Shown here one piece after another: positions 10,790 through 22,204 of a stretch of DNA of 64,000 nucleotides. The notes beneath the pieces were generated by a model. That model ran no database searches, was not told the origin of the DNA, and was given only the letters and a program-made list of their open reading frames with translations. Each line of letters opens with the position of its first letter. Positions within the stretch are counted from its first letter, which is position 1. The DNA is taken from positions 68,138,001-68,202,000 of the forward strand of contig CM114271.1 in assembly GCA_050084515.1 (NCBI GenBank), read 5' to 3'. Made by a program: the position numbers and the translations under genes. Source of the stretch: Blasia pusilla. Its lineage: Eukaryota; Marchantiophyta; Marchantiopsida; Blasiales.

Positions 10790-11960
10790 CTAGCCGCCGC
10801 ACTCTCTCGCTTGAACGACGTCCCAAGAAGTCCATGGGTGCCTATCTCTCCTCGTCTCGCCCCTGACCAATGCCCTCACATGACCTATAGGCAATGGTCC
10901 AACTGTGGACATGACGGCATGGATGACACTCGCATCCATCTCTGCTCCTATACCTAGGCTGACTATCCATGTGAGACAACTGAGGTCCATCGCATGCCCC
11001 AACACCTGTCTCCGGGATGCCTCAGTCATCCCTGGCACCGCCGTAGTACCGATAGTGAACCCCATGGAGCGCTCGCGCTCATCTGCTGTAGGCTCCTCCA
11101 ATGCTCCGGTCATCTCATCCCAAATCATGCCTGGCCCTCCCTGACGAAAGGCATGGGATGCTGGGAAGCTCACCAACGTAGGTAAGGCTGCCCTCAACTC
11201 CCCCACCCTATGGGCCATGGCCAACGGTGGTCTATCATCCCGTGTCACCACCTGAGATTGACGCCCTCAGCCCAAAATAGCATCTACTGTGAGATATGGT
11301 GCTCAGTGGACTCCACCATATGCTCGACTCAGTACCTCTGATGGTATCAGGTTCGTCCACCACAGTCGTAGACAATGGGCATGTGACCCAACTCTCGCTG
11401 CATCTAACAACACAGCAGGTCCCAACCTGGACCTCACCTGATGTACACTCGTCATCACACGTGCACGAGTGTCTCCCAACAACGGCACGTTCTCCAAAAT
11501 GTACGTTGGAGAACATATCTGACTCTCCTGCAAGTGTCGTACTACTCGCGCAAAGATCTCCCAAAACATCCACGACCTCGATCCGCAATCCAAATCCTCG
11601 CCACCGGTGATGAATGACCCGACATGGCCATCCAACAATCACCAAATGAATGGTGCCAACTCTATCAGATCCTGCGCCCCACCAAAGAGATGTCGGCGGG
11701 TAGCGAGGCCGATATCCCCGCATCGCAGATACCGGCAACAACTCATGATACCTGTGGACCAATCTCGCCACATGACGTAATGATACTCGCCGCACGGTCT
11801 CATCTCTCTCCACATAAAGGTACTGATGCACCCGTATGCCCGCCTGCAATAGTGCAGCCAATCCGGTGCTAATCCCTCCGAAGAGATCTAACACCCTAAC
11901 ACCCTCCTCTGGGCACTGCCACACAATGGGTGTGGTATCCAGTGGGGTCAACGTCTCCAC
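10790..11960 (-). pseudogene. DNMT3-like cytosine-C5 DNA methyltransferase domain inside gypsy element A
   Basis: C5 methyltransferases transfer a methyl group from S-adenosylmethionine to cytosine in DNA. On the minus strand, motif I is VLDLFGGISTGLAALLQAGI (about 11894); motif IV with the catalytic Cys is HLVIVGWPC (about 11622-11645); motif VI is YILENVPLLGD (about 11490); motif VIII is DAARVGSHAHCLRLWWTNL (about 11390-11335); motif IX is ERERSMGFTIGTT (about 11080-11045); motif X is RRQVLGHAMDLSCLTWI (about 11014-10964). All are in the right order in about 950 bp, the size of a DNMT3-type catalytic domain. The frame changes just after the catalytic Cys and again between motifs VIII and IX. 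In motif VIII, the first Arg of the usual RxR is Cys. Protease lies just upstream and RT just downstream on the same strand, so this is element cargo, not a nearby host gene. I recall closely similar retroelement methyltransferases in other streptophytes and dinoflagellates. Confidence 0.92.
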
Positions 11961-12020
11961 TCCAAGAGCCCGATCGCCACGTGACTCTCGCTGCTCTGGG
12001 ATAAAAACATGACTCCACGG

Positions 12021-12722
12021 CTACCTCACGAGGTTGTCGGCACTCCTTTGTAGCTCTCGAGTCGTACCCCACAATGATGGAGAGGCCTCGCCAACATAGG
12101 AAGAGACACCCGCCATGGCCTGTCTCTGCGTGGGACTATCCGCTACTGGGACATCCTCCGCATGTGCATTTCCCTCCAACAACTCTCTTGGCCAGCTAAC
12201 ACTACCTGTGAAAGCCGCCAACGTGTTCACAGACTTGCCTCGTGATCGACCACCTCGTCTCGCAAACTGCATGGGTAACTGACTCATCCGGCCGTCACCT
12301 GACCGCCATCTTGGCCGATAAGCAACGGTCTCCTCCCAGAAGTCAAGGATGAATCCTACGGGATATAACATTGTACTCCCCACCAACACATCGTACGACT
12401 AAACGGGTGTCATAATCGCACGTGTGCGCACCATAGCACTATCTGTCGCATGCTCTGGCTAGACTCTGACAACAATCTCCCGTCGAGTCATATACTGAGT
12501 GGATGATACGCCCCCAATCGAGGTCTGTATTTGGAAGGGACAAGGCTCAATGTCGGCCTTCCGTAACCCCAACGCTTAACACGCCGCCTTCCCTAACATC
12601 AAGGGTTGTGCTCCCGAATCAAGTAGGAGGCGCTGCTGGTGGTGAACTGTCCCCGTCGGACTAACCAAATGAAATACCCCAGCTCTGTTATCCAGTAACA
12701 CTACTCCAGGTGTCACCACTGC
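12021..12722 (-). pseudogene. Aspartic protease of element A
   Basis: The retropepsin active site LLLDSGAQPLML is read at about 12630-12595, preceded by hydrophobic strands and followed by a conserved block SYDVLVGSTMLYPVGFILDF and YRPRWRSGDGRMSQLP. The second block is shared with element B (SYDVLVGGAVFYPMGF). In-frame stops occur (for example in AAC*ALG and VRV*PEH). The region ends about 60 bp before the methyltransferase, and both would belong to one polyprotein. Confidence 0.8.
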
Positions 12723-13345
12723 TCACTCTATGGCCGGTCGAGTTGGCATATCTACCAACTTCGCCGCCGCCGCCGCCTGCCATGACTCTGTGGGGAACAT
12801 CCCAAGCACCGGCTCTGAGGGCAAGTCCACCACCTCCTCAACTACCTCTGAACAAGAAGCAGTCATCTCTCCACGCTCACACAACGTGGCGGCCAACCGG
12901 AACACCTCAGCTGGTCCAACTCCCAACGTCGCCAACTCTATGGCAGAAAATAGTGGAGTCTGACTCACTCTGGTGGCCACCTCCAACACTATGGTCGAAA
13001 TTGACTCCACTCGAGCCGGCATAGGAGTTGTCACTCCAACTCCTCGTGATGTCGACGTAGGTGCCTGAGTTGTAGGGACCGCTGATCGTCGAGGCACCAT
13101 CGATGGTGTGTGTAGTATCTCTGACAATGTGAATGACTGTGGAACCCTGGCCTGCCGCCCATCGGTCCCCTCTGGTGGCTCAATCTCAACTCCACCTCTC
13201 GATGGCTCGGTGCCTCTCGCAGCACCTCGAGTCACCACTGCAGCTGCCTCAACCTGGGCTGCACTACACATAAACCCCATACTGGCAAGATCCTCACATG
13301 GGTCAGGGTAAGAGGTAGAAGCTGGAGTCACACTAGCTGCTCGCA
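12723..13345 (-). pseudogene. Low-complexity linker between zinc knuckles and protease of element A
   Basis: Ala/Pro/Ser/Thr-rich reading with blocks SLPSEPVLGMFPTESW-like and PLFSAIELATLGVGPAEVFR that match element B (PLFSASNVMTLGGTPAKAFR). It resumes at 13345 after the inserted solo LTR; the first residues of the open frame beyond 13345 come from that LTR. No catalytic domain is visible. Confidence 0.65.
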
Positions 13346-14371
13346 TGTCGCGACCCTCATAACCAAACAACACCAAATACGCGCCAAGCGAAACATCAGA
13401 ACTCAAATGAACTCACGTCGCGAGGTTTGCGCTTTGGAGAGGCGTTTGGAAGAGTCTCTTGGAAAAGTCTAAGAGACGAAACGCGGAACAGAGTTGTGCG
13501 TTTCATGCGTTAGTGGTCGCGACCAGGAAACCTAGACCAAACGCGAGCCGAGACTTGAGATGAGTTGAGTCTTGGAGGTTGGTTGCCAAAGAGGTGAGAA
13601 CCAGTTTGGAACACGGTTAGCGTTTGGGAGAATCTGACTGTGTTTAGGACCATAACGTTGAGCTCCGAGATGAGTTCGGGACAAGTCAGGGCGCGTTGGA
13701 AAGCTGATCTCGAGACGCTTCCAACGCAGCAAAGATCTCAGCAAACGCATAAGTACAGGCTGAGATATTGGCCGAAAACGATTCAGAGAGCAATCGGGTT
13801 GAGGGCCAATTGGAGAAGCCCGGGTGTCTTTCCCTAAATGTAGGGGGCCCCCGGAGATCCCCAGAAGTACTAGTAAGGGGAGTACCTTCTCTGAGATGTC
13901 TCGGGAAAAGAAACCCCACTTTGGGCGCCAAATGGCGTTTGAGGAGGCAGGATGAAACGGGAGTTTGCGTGAAACCCAAACCCAAACCTGATCCAAGGGA
14001 GTGGACTTTTACGCCACACTTGGATTCCAACCGAGATTCACCGTGCGAGTCTTGGTGAGGAACTCATTGGATGTTCATCGGACGATTGGAACCGCTAGGC
14101 GCGAAACGCCGTTTCAGTTCCCTGAACCGACGAAGAAAGTCTGTCCCAAGTCTTTCGAGACTTGCCCGTGTTGGAAACCGCGAAACTAGGAAGGTTGAGC
14201 TTGAAGAGAGAGTCCGAGACGAGAACTCAGAAAGTAATCCCGCTGATTGATCCAAGACCCGACTAACCGAAGTGCGTGTTTGGATGCAGATCAGCGTTGA
14301 GAGCGTGACCTACTGAACGCACGCTTCCGCAACAAACAAGATTAACGTTCAAGGAGAGTAGGCGCACGACA
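13346..14371 (+). repeat. Solo LTR (family E) inserted in element A, with 5-bp target duplication
   Basis: Runs from TGTCGCGACCCTCATAACC to AGTAGGCGCACGACA, inverted ends TGTCG/CGACA, 1026 bp, flanked on both sides by TCGCA (13341-13345 and 14372-14376). No internal region is present, so it arose by LTR-LTR recombination. A second copy in reverse orientation lies at 62104-63465. Its last bases (GCGCACGACA) are the same as those of the element A LTR, which suggests related integrases. Confidence 0.88.
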
Positions 14372-14376
14372 TCGCA

Positions 14377-15080
14377 GCTCCGTGATTTCCCTAAGCTGCA
14401 TCATCGTCATGGCAGCAATCCTCTGCTCCAACTGATTGATGCGTGAGAGAAGTGCCGGCTCTAGTGCTCGTGCTCCATCTCCTCTGGTTGGTGGTGGTCC
14501 TCTACCACCACGTCCAGGAAGAACTCCCGACCTCCTCCAGGACGACTGCCCCTAGGCCCTCGGCCTACCTCTGGACGTGCCCCTCGGCGAAGGTCAAAAC
14601 ATCTATCCCTAGTGTGACCATATCTGTTGCAATGGTCACACTGGTGCTATGGTGGGGTCATCCTCTGTGGCTCGTGAGCAATCGGAGGCGCTGGTGCTCC
14701 TCTCCCATGCTGTGGGCAGTCTCTCTGCCTATGGGCCCCACCACACGTCCAACAAGACCACATCGGTCCCTACTGGGCAACATATGTAGGTACGGGTCGC
14801 TGCCTCATAGGCTCACGGTACACGCCCTGCTCTCTAGGCACACCGCCCGCTCCGTGGTCTTTGGTGCTTGCGTGGCACTGTGGGGTCACCGTCGCTCGTG
14901 GACCCGTCGACTCTCGAGAAAATCCAGCGGTCACTACCTGCTCCTCACTCATGTTGAGCTCAATACGCTCAGAAAACTCAAAGACCTACTTCAATGTGGG
15001 CTTCGCTGTGTGAATCAGCACCGCATCTCGGACTCTCCTCCGTAGTTCTCGGTCCAGAACCCCGTACCAATACTAGACTA
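14377..15080 (-). pseudogene. Nucleocapsid region of element A with two zinc knuckles
   Basis: The minus strand reads CWTCGGAHRQRDC (14716-14754) and CDHCNRYGHTRDRC (14602-14643). The second is a perfect CX2CX4HX4C knuckle; the first has three residues before the His. Upstream is the basic, Pro/Gln-rich stretch REPMRQRPVPTYVAQ. Element B has the matching pair (CWSCGRAYHQRNC, CDYCHRYGHTGARC). The segment ends in a coil-like stretch RINQLEQRIAAM next to the solo LTR. Confidence 0.8.
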
Positions 15081-15081
15081 A

Positions 15082-15654
15082 CTACGCCTCAATCACTCCA
15101 AACTTAGCAATGATCAGCCTCCTCATGCGTGTGAATGCCTCTCTCAGACTCTCACCCGATCGTCGCTGAAAATCCTGTAGATACTTCAGCTTGTCGGTGC
15201 GTACGCCCTGGTAGCTCTTCCCCAACTGTCGGAAGAACTCCACTGTGGGGCTGAAGCTGGGTGGCCCTCTACCACCAGAGGTCTCTGCCACATTTCCTGT
15301 CTCACTGCCCTCCTCTCCATCTAGTCTCCGGGCTGATGGTGTGGGTCTCTCTCCTCTCACAATCCCATCATATGCCTCGCGACCACTAGTGGACACATAC
15401 CATGGAGCCCAATACATCCTCCAAGCATCGATCTCTATTGAATATAGTGAACGAAACTCCATGTAGTCATCCATCGGAGGACCCTCCAAGTGCTGGAACA
15501 ACCCCTTCCATGCCATGAAAGGGTTGAACCGTGTCGGGGTCCGTATCTCCTGGAAGTCGCACCATGTGTCAAACTTCTGGATAAAATCATCTAAGTCGAT
15601 GGTGCCCACTGCACCCGAGAAACGATGCATGCCCCGATGGCCCATGTCGTCCAT
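15082..15654 (-). pseudogene. Gag (capsid region) of element A
   Basis: 190 open codons reading RFSGAVGTIDLDDFIQKFDT, FNPFMAWKGLFQHLEGPP, then VEFFRQLGKSYQGVRTDKLK and RRSGESLREAFTRMRRLI. This is the retrotransposon gag pattern (a W/F-rich core followed by a Q...E.....Y...F..L-like helix). It aligns through its length with element B gag, which element C splits. Upstream sequence continues gag in another frame, so the N terminus is broken. Confidence 0.82.
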
Positions 15655-16440
15655 CTCCTGCCAAGTACTCTTTGTCTCTTCTCACGATCTCGTCACGGAC
15701 CGGTGTCGGTGATGACGATCCAGCCACGGATGGATGTCAAGGTAGCTCCTCACTAGTAACCCCTCGGTATCTCACTCCACTACGTGTCACACCACTACTA
15801 CTGCTTGCAGTACCCCGTTCTTCCGAACCCTGGAGGAATGCCGGGATGACAAACCCTGTCTCACCCGCTCAAGCACTCAGACTCACCGTAAGTCTCCCAC
15901 ACTCCTCACTAGCTCACCTATGCTAACATCAATCCCGTGATGACATACCCGGCCTCACGCACACTCAACACTCGGGCTCACCATGAGCCTCCCAATTGAC
16001 TCACCTAACCTAGCGACATTCTCTCGGGTCATACACGCGACCCCTACTCGGCAACCGCCGTATATCCACCAACATGCTACACATGAACAGAATCTACACT
16101 CGTCACCATCACTGCACCCACCTAGCACCAGCTACTACCCGATACCCAACACTCTCAATCACACACGACAAGTGCGGGAAAAGGGACTCAAATGGATAAC
16201 CTGATCACCCCCTCCAACCTACTGCACCATCAGCATGCACTCCTCCACGTGATATGACAACCTCCGCAACACGACACTCTCCTCGACCAACACGTCAAAC
16301 CTCCCGTCAGTGTAGGTTTGTGTGTCCCCATCACAACCCTCGCAGTTCCCAGTCGCTAAAGAACTAATGAGTCGTCCTCCAACCTACTCGTAACAGATAC
16401 TCCAAGTACCTGCTCCCATAAATTGTGCATCATTATGCAC
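15655..16440 (-). other. Probable 5' leader remnant of element A; no LTR found
   Basis: GC-richer than the DNA to its right and continuous with gag, including a readable VRDEIVRRDKEYLAG in another frame. No sequence matching 6757-7374 is present, so the 5' LTR is missing or beyond recognition. The change to AT-rich DNA near 16.44 kb is the only boundary cue. Confidence 0.45.
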
Positions 16441-18400
16441 GGTTTATTTTGTGCAGTCATTCAGTCCACCGGATTGTGAAGCTTCCTAACTTGGGGGTGT
16501 AAATTATTCACCCTACCAATGCATACACTCCACGATTTGTACGATTGTTTATCATAGTCTAAAACTGATGTCTTAAAGCTCCCTACTAATTACAACTAGA
16601 GGTATGTGGGTGAAGTAATTCTTGGAGTGCTAGCTTAATTTTGTAGTGGAAAATGCGCTTTAATTTCAAATTTAGTTAAGGTTCCTTTGAAATGCAAAAG
16701 TCAAAGAAAATATATTTGTAATTGTGTTTAAAATTTTGTCTTTTAGTGGCATATGCAGTTTGGATCCGGGTTTGGGAAGTTTTTCCGTGGGACCCGATAC
16801 ATTGCTAGGAGTTTCCAATCGAAACAATAATTCTGGTTTTTGAGCTCATTTTAAGATACAATTTACAAAGGAGTTGCACAAATCTAGTCAGTATTTGGTA
16901 GACAACTTCAAAATAAATCAGAAAATCCCAATTTTAACTGGCTAGCTTGACTCGTAACCCACGATCTCCCCGATCATTGGTTTGGATTGATAGTATACAC
17001 ATGAAGGCCCACACTCAACCAACCGCAGTATGTGCTCAACAAGGTCTAGTGTCATAGATATCTTGAGCAGTAAATGAGTTGAAAACAAGAATGAACACCG
17101 TTACCCCAAGAATAACATAATAAATGTGTCATGTGAGGTATGATGTTCTTGCCTTGAAGTATCTTGACTGGAAGAGGCTTGCACTCTCAGACAAAAATGA
17201 AGAGCAATTTTCTACAAATTTAAGATGTTGTGGTGATTGTAAAGAATTTTCCATTTTCAAAGATTGAATTTATCATTTCACATCATTACCAATCACCAAG
17301 GACAATAACCCTTAGTCATAACCCTCATGACAAAAATACCAACAAAAGCCTTTCCAAAAATGGAGGGATTTTTTTTAACCATCATAGAAACACAATGCTC
17401 CACTAATTACAAGTTGTTGTCAAGTTAGAAGGATTATGATGGCTTCCCCACGGAATCCTTGAGGCATCATCCACCGACAAGAAAAACCATTAAGGATTGA
17501 AAGTCTTGTGGGACTTACATACCTAACCACAAAAGATCTATGCAATGAACAAATGTTTATTATGAGGGTAAAGACTAGTTATAGCGGGTTGCCTTATTGG
17601 AAGAGGAAATCTCCATGTCCATCTAACTGGCGAGGAGAGAGGGGTGGGGTTTCCAACTTACTCTCTCTAAATTATACACATGTTCTACGCTAGTCCGTAA
17701 AAATTTCACAAAGATTTTCACACAAGGAGGTGGAAAAGGAAGAAGGTCCACAAGAATGTTAGAAAACATTTTCCCATATTTTTTTCATTTTTTCCGTAGG
17801 AAAAAAAATTAATATTTGACTAACTAACTTCATTTGAAATATTAGAAACCCCCAAATTTTCATTTTATGCATATTTTGAATTAGGTCACTTCATGATATC
17901 ATTTTAAGTTTTTGGACATTGTGTGACATGTTTGATAGTTTTGTAGCTTCCAACTTGCTCACTAGCATCACAAAGAAAGATTCAAGAAATATGACCACTA
18001 ATCCAATTACTTTTGAGTGGGATTCTATTATGCGAGCCTTAACTCCCAAGTTGCATTAAAGAAGAAACCCTTAGAATTGCAAAAAGCTACTACAATTAAA
18101 TTTCTTGACTCCATCTCCAAATTGAATTGAGCATGTAACATATATGTGATGTTTAATAACATTAAATGAATTTTGTTTGTTTCATTGACCAAATACATTT
18201 AACAAACCAAAAGTGGAGTGATCTACAAGAGTAAAGAAAGTCCTATCGGATTTGTATGAAGATGTCCATATCCATCATTGCAACCAAAGAATTGTTAGAG
18301 GGCATCAATAAAAGGTACTTACCCAAAGGTTACAAGATGCAATCAATAAAACTTCATTTGATCCTATATACCAATTGAAAAACAAGTTTGGTTCATTTAA
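16441..18400. other. AT-rich intergenic DNA, no gene seen
   Basis: Only short reading frames, on both strands, with no domain. No terminal repeats or target duplications were found. It is probably decayed transposon sequence. Confidence 0.4.
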
Positions 18401-20090
18401 GAGAACATGCAAAGCTGAGAAGCACAATGCAAGTTTAACAAGTGCATGTGCTTGTGAATCAGCATTCTATGAGCAAACGCATTGATTGAAGAGTCCATCT
18501 TCCAAGAAGAGTGGAATTCTTGGAGGTTGTGATTGTGAGTTAGAAGCAAATAGAAATAAGCATATTCTTTTGGATGAAAAATTCAATGTGCCCAACAATA
18601 TGCTAACCCACACTTCAACACATGGTAGGCAAGTTACTCCAAAATTTGAGTACTACATTCACGGCTAGTTTGCGAGTTACACAAGCCATAATGGAGCCGC
18701 ATGATTTTTTCAATCGACTTACAAATTTATGACTGCAATGCGGCCTTAAAGTTTTTTTTTCTTACACTCGTAATTTCGTTGCAATTTAGTCATAGTTCAA
18801 TTGCAAAAGAATCCAAAGATGCTCATTATCGACTCATAACTTAATTTTTCTCTGCTTTTCAAGTCACTTTTGGATTAATGCGAGTGTGCGTAGTTGCAAA
18901 TAAGTCATGAACAATAACTCGCTGCTCACTTGCAAAATAGTTGCACAATAGCGAGTCCAAGTGGAGGTTTTTGCACTCCCAAAGGAGTCATTTGGGACTT
19001 GCAAAGGAGTCAAAAAAGACTTCCAAAGTAGTGGTTTTTTAGATTTATACTCCCAAAGTAATAGTTTTTTGCTCCTTTTTTTTCTAAGTTTGGACTTGTT
19101 CTCAAGGTTTTGCAAGAACCAAATATTCAATAAATTTTTTGAAGACATCTCAAAGTTTTGTTACACATCCCATAATTGACATGGCACCTATTATCTACTT
19201 GAAAACCGAAAACCTAAATTTCTATACAGAATATTTAATTGCAAAAATTTTGTTGTATCTTGCTTGTTATTGGGTCTTTAAAACACTTTCTAGAAGAAAT
19301 TTAACTCCTTCCAATGTTTTCCTTGTGATGGCTTTGCTTTTCTTTACTTTTCTTTTCTTTTTATTTCCTATAGTTTAGGATCATAAGTTGTGGAAAATAT
19401 ATATATAATACTATGAACTTCACTCATATTGAATAGAAAATTTCCAACCCCAAAAATCTCAGGAATTCTCACTAAGCTCTACTATAGAAAGTGATGAGTT
19501 TGGGAAATTTAGGAGGAAAAGTGAAAATGAAGCGGTTTGGAGATGAAAGGGAAATTTATGGCCAAGGTTTCAATTTCAAGACTGGCAAACAACTCACGAT
19601 TGCAAGTCTCTTGCAACTTCAATAAGAACCTCCTGAGTCACAATTTGCGAGTCCTATAAGCCATAATTTGTGAGTTTGACTTGCGATTAGTTTTACAAGT
19701 CAATTGCAAGCTCACTATAAGAGGTCGTAGTTGCGACGACATAGTATGCAGATATCCAAACTTGAAAATGAATGACAACTTGCAAAGTTGTATAGAGTCA
19801 CAATGAAGTTGCACAAAGTGGACTCGTGAAGAAGCCGCTCTTGGAAAAAATCAACTTGTAACAGATCCGTATCAACATCGCAATCCCTAGTAATGTTTTT
19901 TATTCTGCCTCCTAGCCTAGAAAGAAAAAGATCGAACGAGATCAACGACTCAAAAACTATATCACGGACTGCAGCATGTTCATTTCCAAGTGTGAGTGGA
20001 CAACCCACCAAGCCATTGGCAAAGAAAAGAAAAAAAATAGAGATAGTGATGAGGCCCATGAGGGCAATGGAACTTAACTAAAAAGATTAT
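18400..20090. repeat. GCGAGTC/CGCAA-rich repeat, copy 1
   Basis: Dense in TTGCGAGT, TTGCAA, ACTCGCAA words. About 19.50-19.57 kb (GTGAAAATGAAGCGGTTTGG, GGGAAATTTATGGCCAA) matches 30.00-30.05 kb (GTGAAAATAGAGCAGTTTGG, GGGGAATTTACGGCCAA), and similarity extends for over 1 kb in the same order. It abuts a PIF/Harbinger transposase fossil, so it may be the non-coding part of such an element. The reading frames inside are not genes. Confidence 0.6.
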
Positions 20091-20394
20091 TACATATGTT
20101 TGGTAAGTCATAGGAAATATTCATTGAAATGGAAAAATAGGGAGAAGATCTGGCATACCACATCCTCAATTCAAGAAAATGGAATTAAATTTTAAGCAAA
20201 AGATAGTCCTAATAATACAAGCCATTGATCAAAAACTAATCTCTCTTTGCCTTATGCGTCTATATATTCAAATAATAACATGTTAAGAAAAATCTATTGT
20301 ATTATAATATTACCTATTTGTGCTCTTCATTTATGTTGACTCTTTATGAGTATTTAGTAGATCTTGGCAATGAAGGAATATAAACTATATTCAA

Positions 20395-20640
20395 ATATGG
20401 ATCTCTCGTATCAACATGAGATGATCTCCTCTCTCCTTGCTCTATAAAGAAGTTATGTAATACAGCACAAGCTAAGGTCACTCTAAGGACACTTAGAGAA
20501 GTAACATTAAACAATCTTAGAGTATAGTCTAACTTCCCTTAATTTCTCCAAACACGTTTTCTATCTTGATTTTTTCTTTTTGCATAGATAAAATAAGTTG
20601 ATTCCTTAGGAGATTCCTTATACTAGATCCTTGATGCTTA
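20395..20640 (-). pseudogene. PIF/Harbinger transposase fragment (C-terminal part)
   Basis: The minus strand reads LRNQLILSMQKEKIKIENVF, then FGEIKGKLDYTLRLF, then TLACAVLHNFFIEQGERRS. The E-x-x-FG-x-x-K block and the LACAVLHNF signature are typical of the end of PIF/Harbinger DDE transposases. One frame change separates the first block from the second. No N-terminal part or SANT-like partner gene is readable. It is adjacent to the CGCAA-rich repeat. Confidence 0.8.
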
Positions 20641-21336
20641 TGTCAATGAAATTTTTTTTTGGATATTCAACATCCACTTATGATTATTCATCTTTAATCT
20701 TCGTGGCCCTCTTGTAAGCGGAGAAGCCTAGATTTATGGTCTTGACGTTGAAGAAGTTGTAGTTATATGAAGTGACTTATGGATTAGAGTATTATTAGAA
20801 TGATATGACCCTATTTTGCATCAAGGTACGGGGCACCCTCATGCAAGGCAAGGATCGGGGGCATAGCCCTAGGTATGTCAAGTTGAAGTGGGCTAGGATA
20901 TGGGCTTATAACCAAAATTTTCTATTAATTGAATATAAGAAAATAGGTGCAAAAACTTAGTTTCTCAAGTAGTCAAATAGTCGGGGGACTGTTGCAGTAG
21001 ACCATTCTTGTATGTTGAAGTTTTCTCCACGTTCAAGTTTCATTGAAGCTCAATTGTAAGTGCAAAGACGAACTAGGCTACTTCGTAGTTTCAAGATTTG
21101 TAATAGATTTCAATGATTTGTAAAAACAATTTAATATTTTTTCCATTATTTTGTATCTTAGTCCAGAAATCAATAGCGTGCGCACAAATTCTTGAGAGTT
21201 AGGTACTTCTTTGTCACTTTGAGAATAGAAGTTAAATAAATCTAACTATGCACACTAGAAGTTCAAAATATGAAATTTCCTGGAATCATTTGAGATTTGG
21301 GAGATAGCCATATGAGTTGATTCGAATCTGCAAGCT

Positions 21337-21524
21337 ATTTTGACTTATATATGTTCGTCGTCATTTAGTGATTTTTGATCTTATTGTATTGCTAGCATGG
21401 AAACATAGAAATATTGATGCCCTCTATGCTATTTTGATTTATACATGTTCGTCGTCATTTAGTGATTTTTGATCCTATTGTATTGCTAGCATGGAAACAT
21501 AGAAATATTGATGCCCTCTATGCT
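21337..21524. repeat. Tandem duplication, 94-bp unit
   Basis: CGTCGTCATTTAGTGATTTT and flanking sequence down to GATGCCCTCTATGCTATTTT occur twice, 94 bp apart, with about four differences. It lies just left of the copia remnant. Confidence 0.85.
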
Positions 21525-21599
21525 ATTTTCAAAATTTTAATTGATTATTTCATGAATCTTATTCAACCTACAACCACTGGTATTGAGGTAAAGAAAATT

Positions 21600-22070
21600 A
21601 TGTAGAATTAAACTAAGTATGAAACTTGAAATGAGACTCGGACTAAAAATTTGGAGAATCAACTTATATCCAAGAAATTTTGGGAAGGAGAAAGCACATG
21701 GCAATTCTTGAGTAGGATTAAGAAATCTTCAAGACCACGTGGGGTCGAGAGGAATTTCAAAGTCAAGCGAAGATTTGGCTAGTATTTGCGTAATGATTTT
21801 TCCTCCAGATATGAGAGATTGATCATAACATTGAATACTCAAGTAAGACCCACGTCGTTGATGATTGAATTTTTTAGTACAATGTTGGTAGAAGAGGAAA
21901 TACATTTCAAAGCTAGAGAGGGAAATGATGTCATATTTACTAACAACATATAGAGAGGAAGGAATCACGATTTCAATTCAAATATAAAGAAGAAATTTCT
22001 AAAGAAAGCCTTCAAGTGCTTCTATTGTAATAAGATAGATCATCTTATCTATGATTGTAGAAAAAGGAGG
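21600..22070 (+). pseudogene. Copia gag with zinc knuckle
   Basis: Readable pieces include KFWEGESTWQFLSRIK, RYERLIITLNTQ and, at 22017-22058, the knuckle CFYCNKIDHLIYDC (CX2CX4HX4C). The first part resembles the gag helices of copia elements. Stops interrupt the frame (for example after RRFG). Confidence 0.7.
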
Positions 22071-22204
22071 GAGGATGCATATGGGAATAATGGTTGCTTA
22101 AGACTTAGAGTTTGGAAATTTTATCAAACTAGAAGAACACGAGATAGATGTTTTGGTCAATCAAAGGGTTTTGCACACAAGTAGGGAATCCCACTTAATC
22201 AAAG

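Larger units (their letters stand above)
6757..16400 (-). mobile_element. Element A: Ty3/gypsy retrotransposon with DNA methyltransferase and PHD finger (decayed)
   Basis: On the minus strand the order is gag (15.65-15.08 kb), zinc knuckles (14.75-14.60), linker (13.35-12.72), protease (DSG at 12.62), cytosine methyltransferase (11.96-10.79), reverse transcriptase (10.58-9.64), RNase H and integrase (9.64-7.83), PHD finger (7.81-7.59), polypurine tract and 3' LTR (6757-7374). RT before RNase H and integrase is the gypsy order. Stops and frame changes occur throughout, so it is a fossil. No 5' LTR is recognisable; the left boundary near 16.4 kb is set only by loss of GC-rich element-like sequence. 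A solo LTR interrupts it at 13346-14371. Element B (45.5-58.2 kb) is a relative and allows most domain boundaries to be checked. Confidence 0.9.

Noticed and set aside
10790-11960. Possibility that the methyltransferase is a host gene next to a transposon
   Set aside because: Protease and RT of one gypsy element flank it within about 200 bp on the same strand, in polyprotein order, with no intron or separate promoter.
14443-15045. 200-codon open frame on the plus strand
   Set aside because: It is antisense to the zinc-knuckle region of element A, whose minus-strand reading has two clear knuckles.
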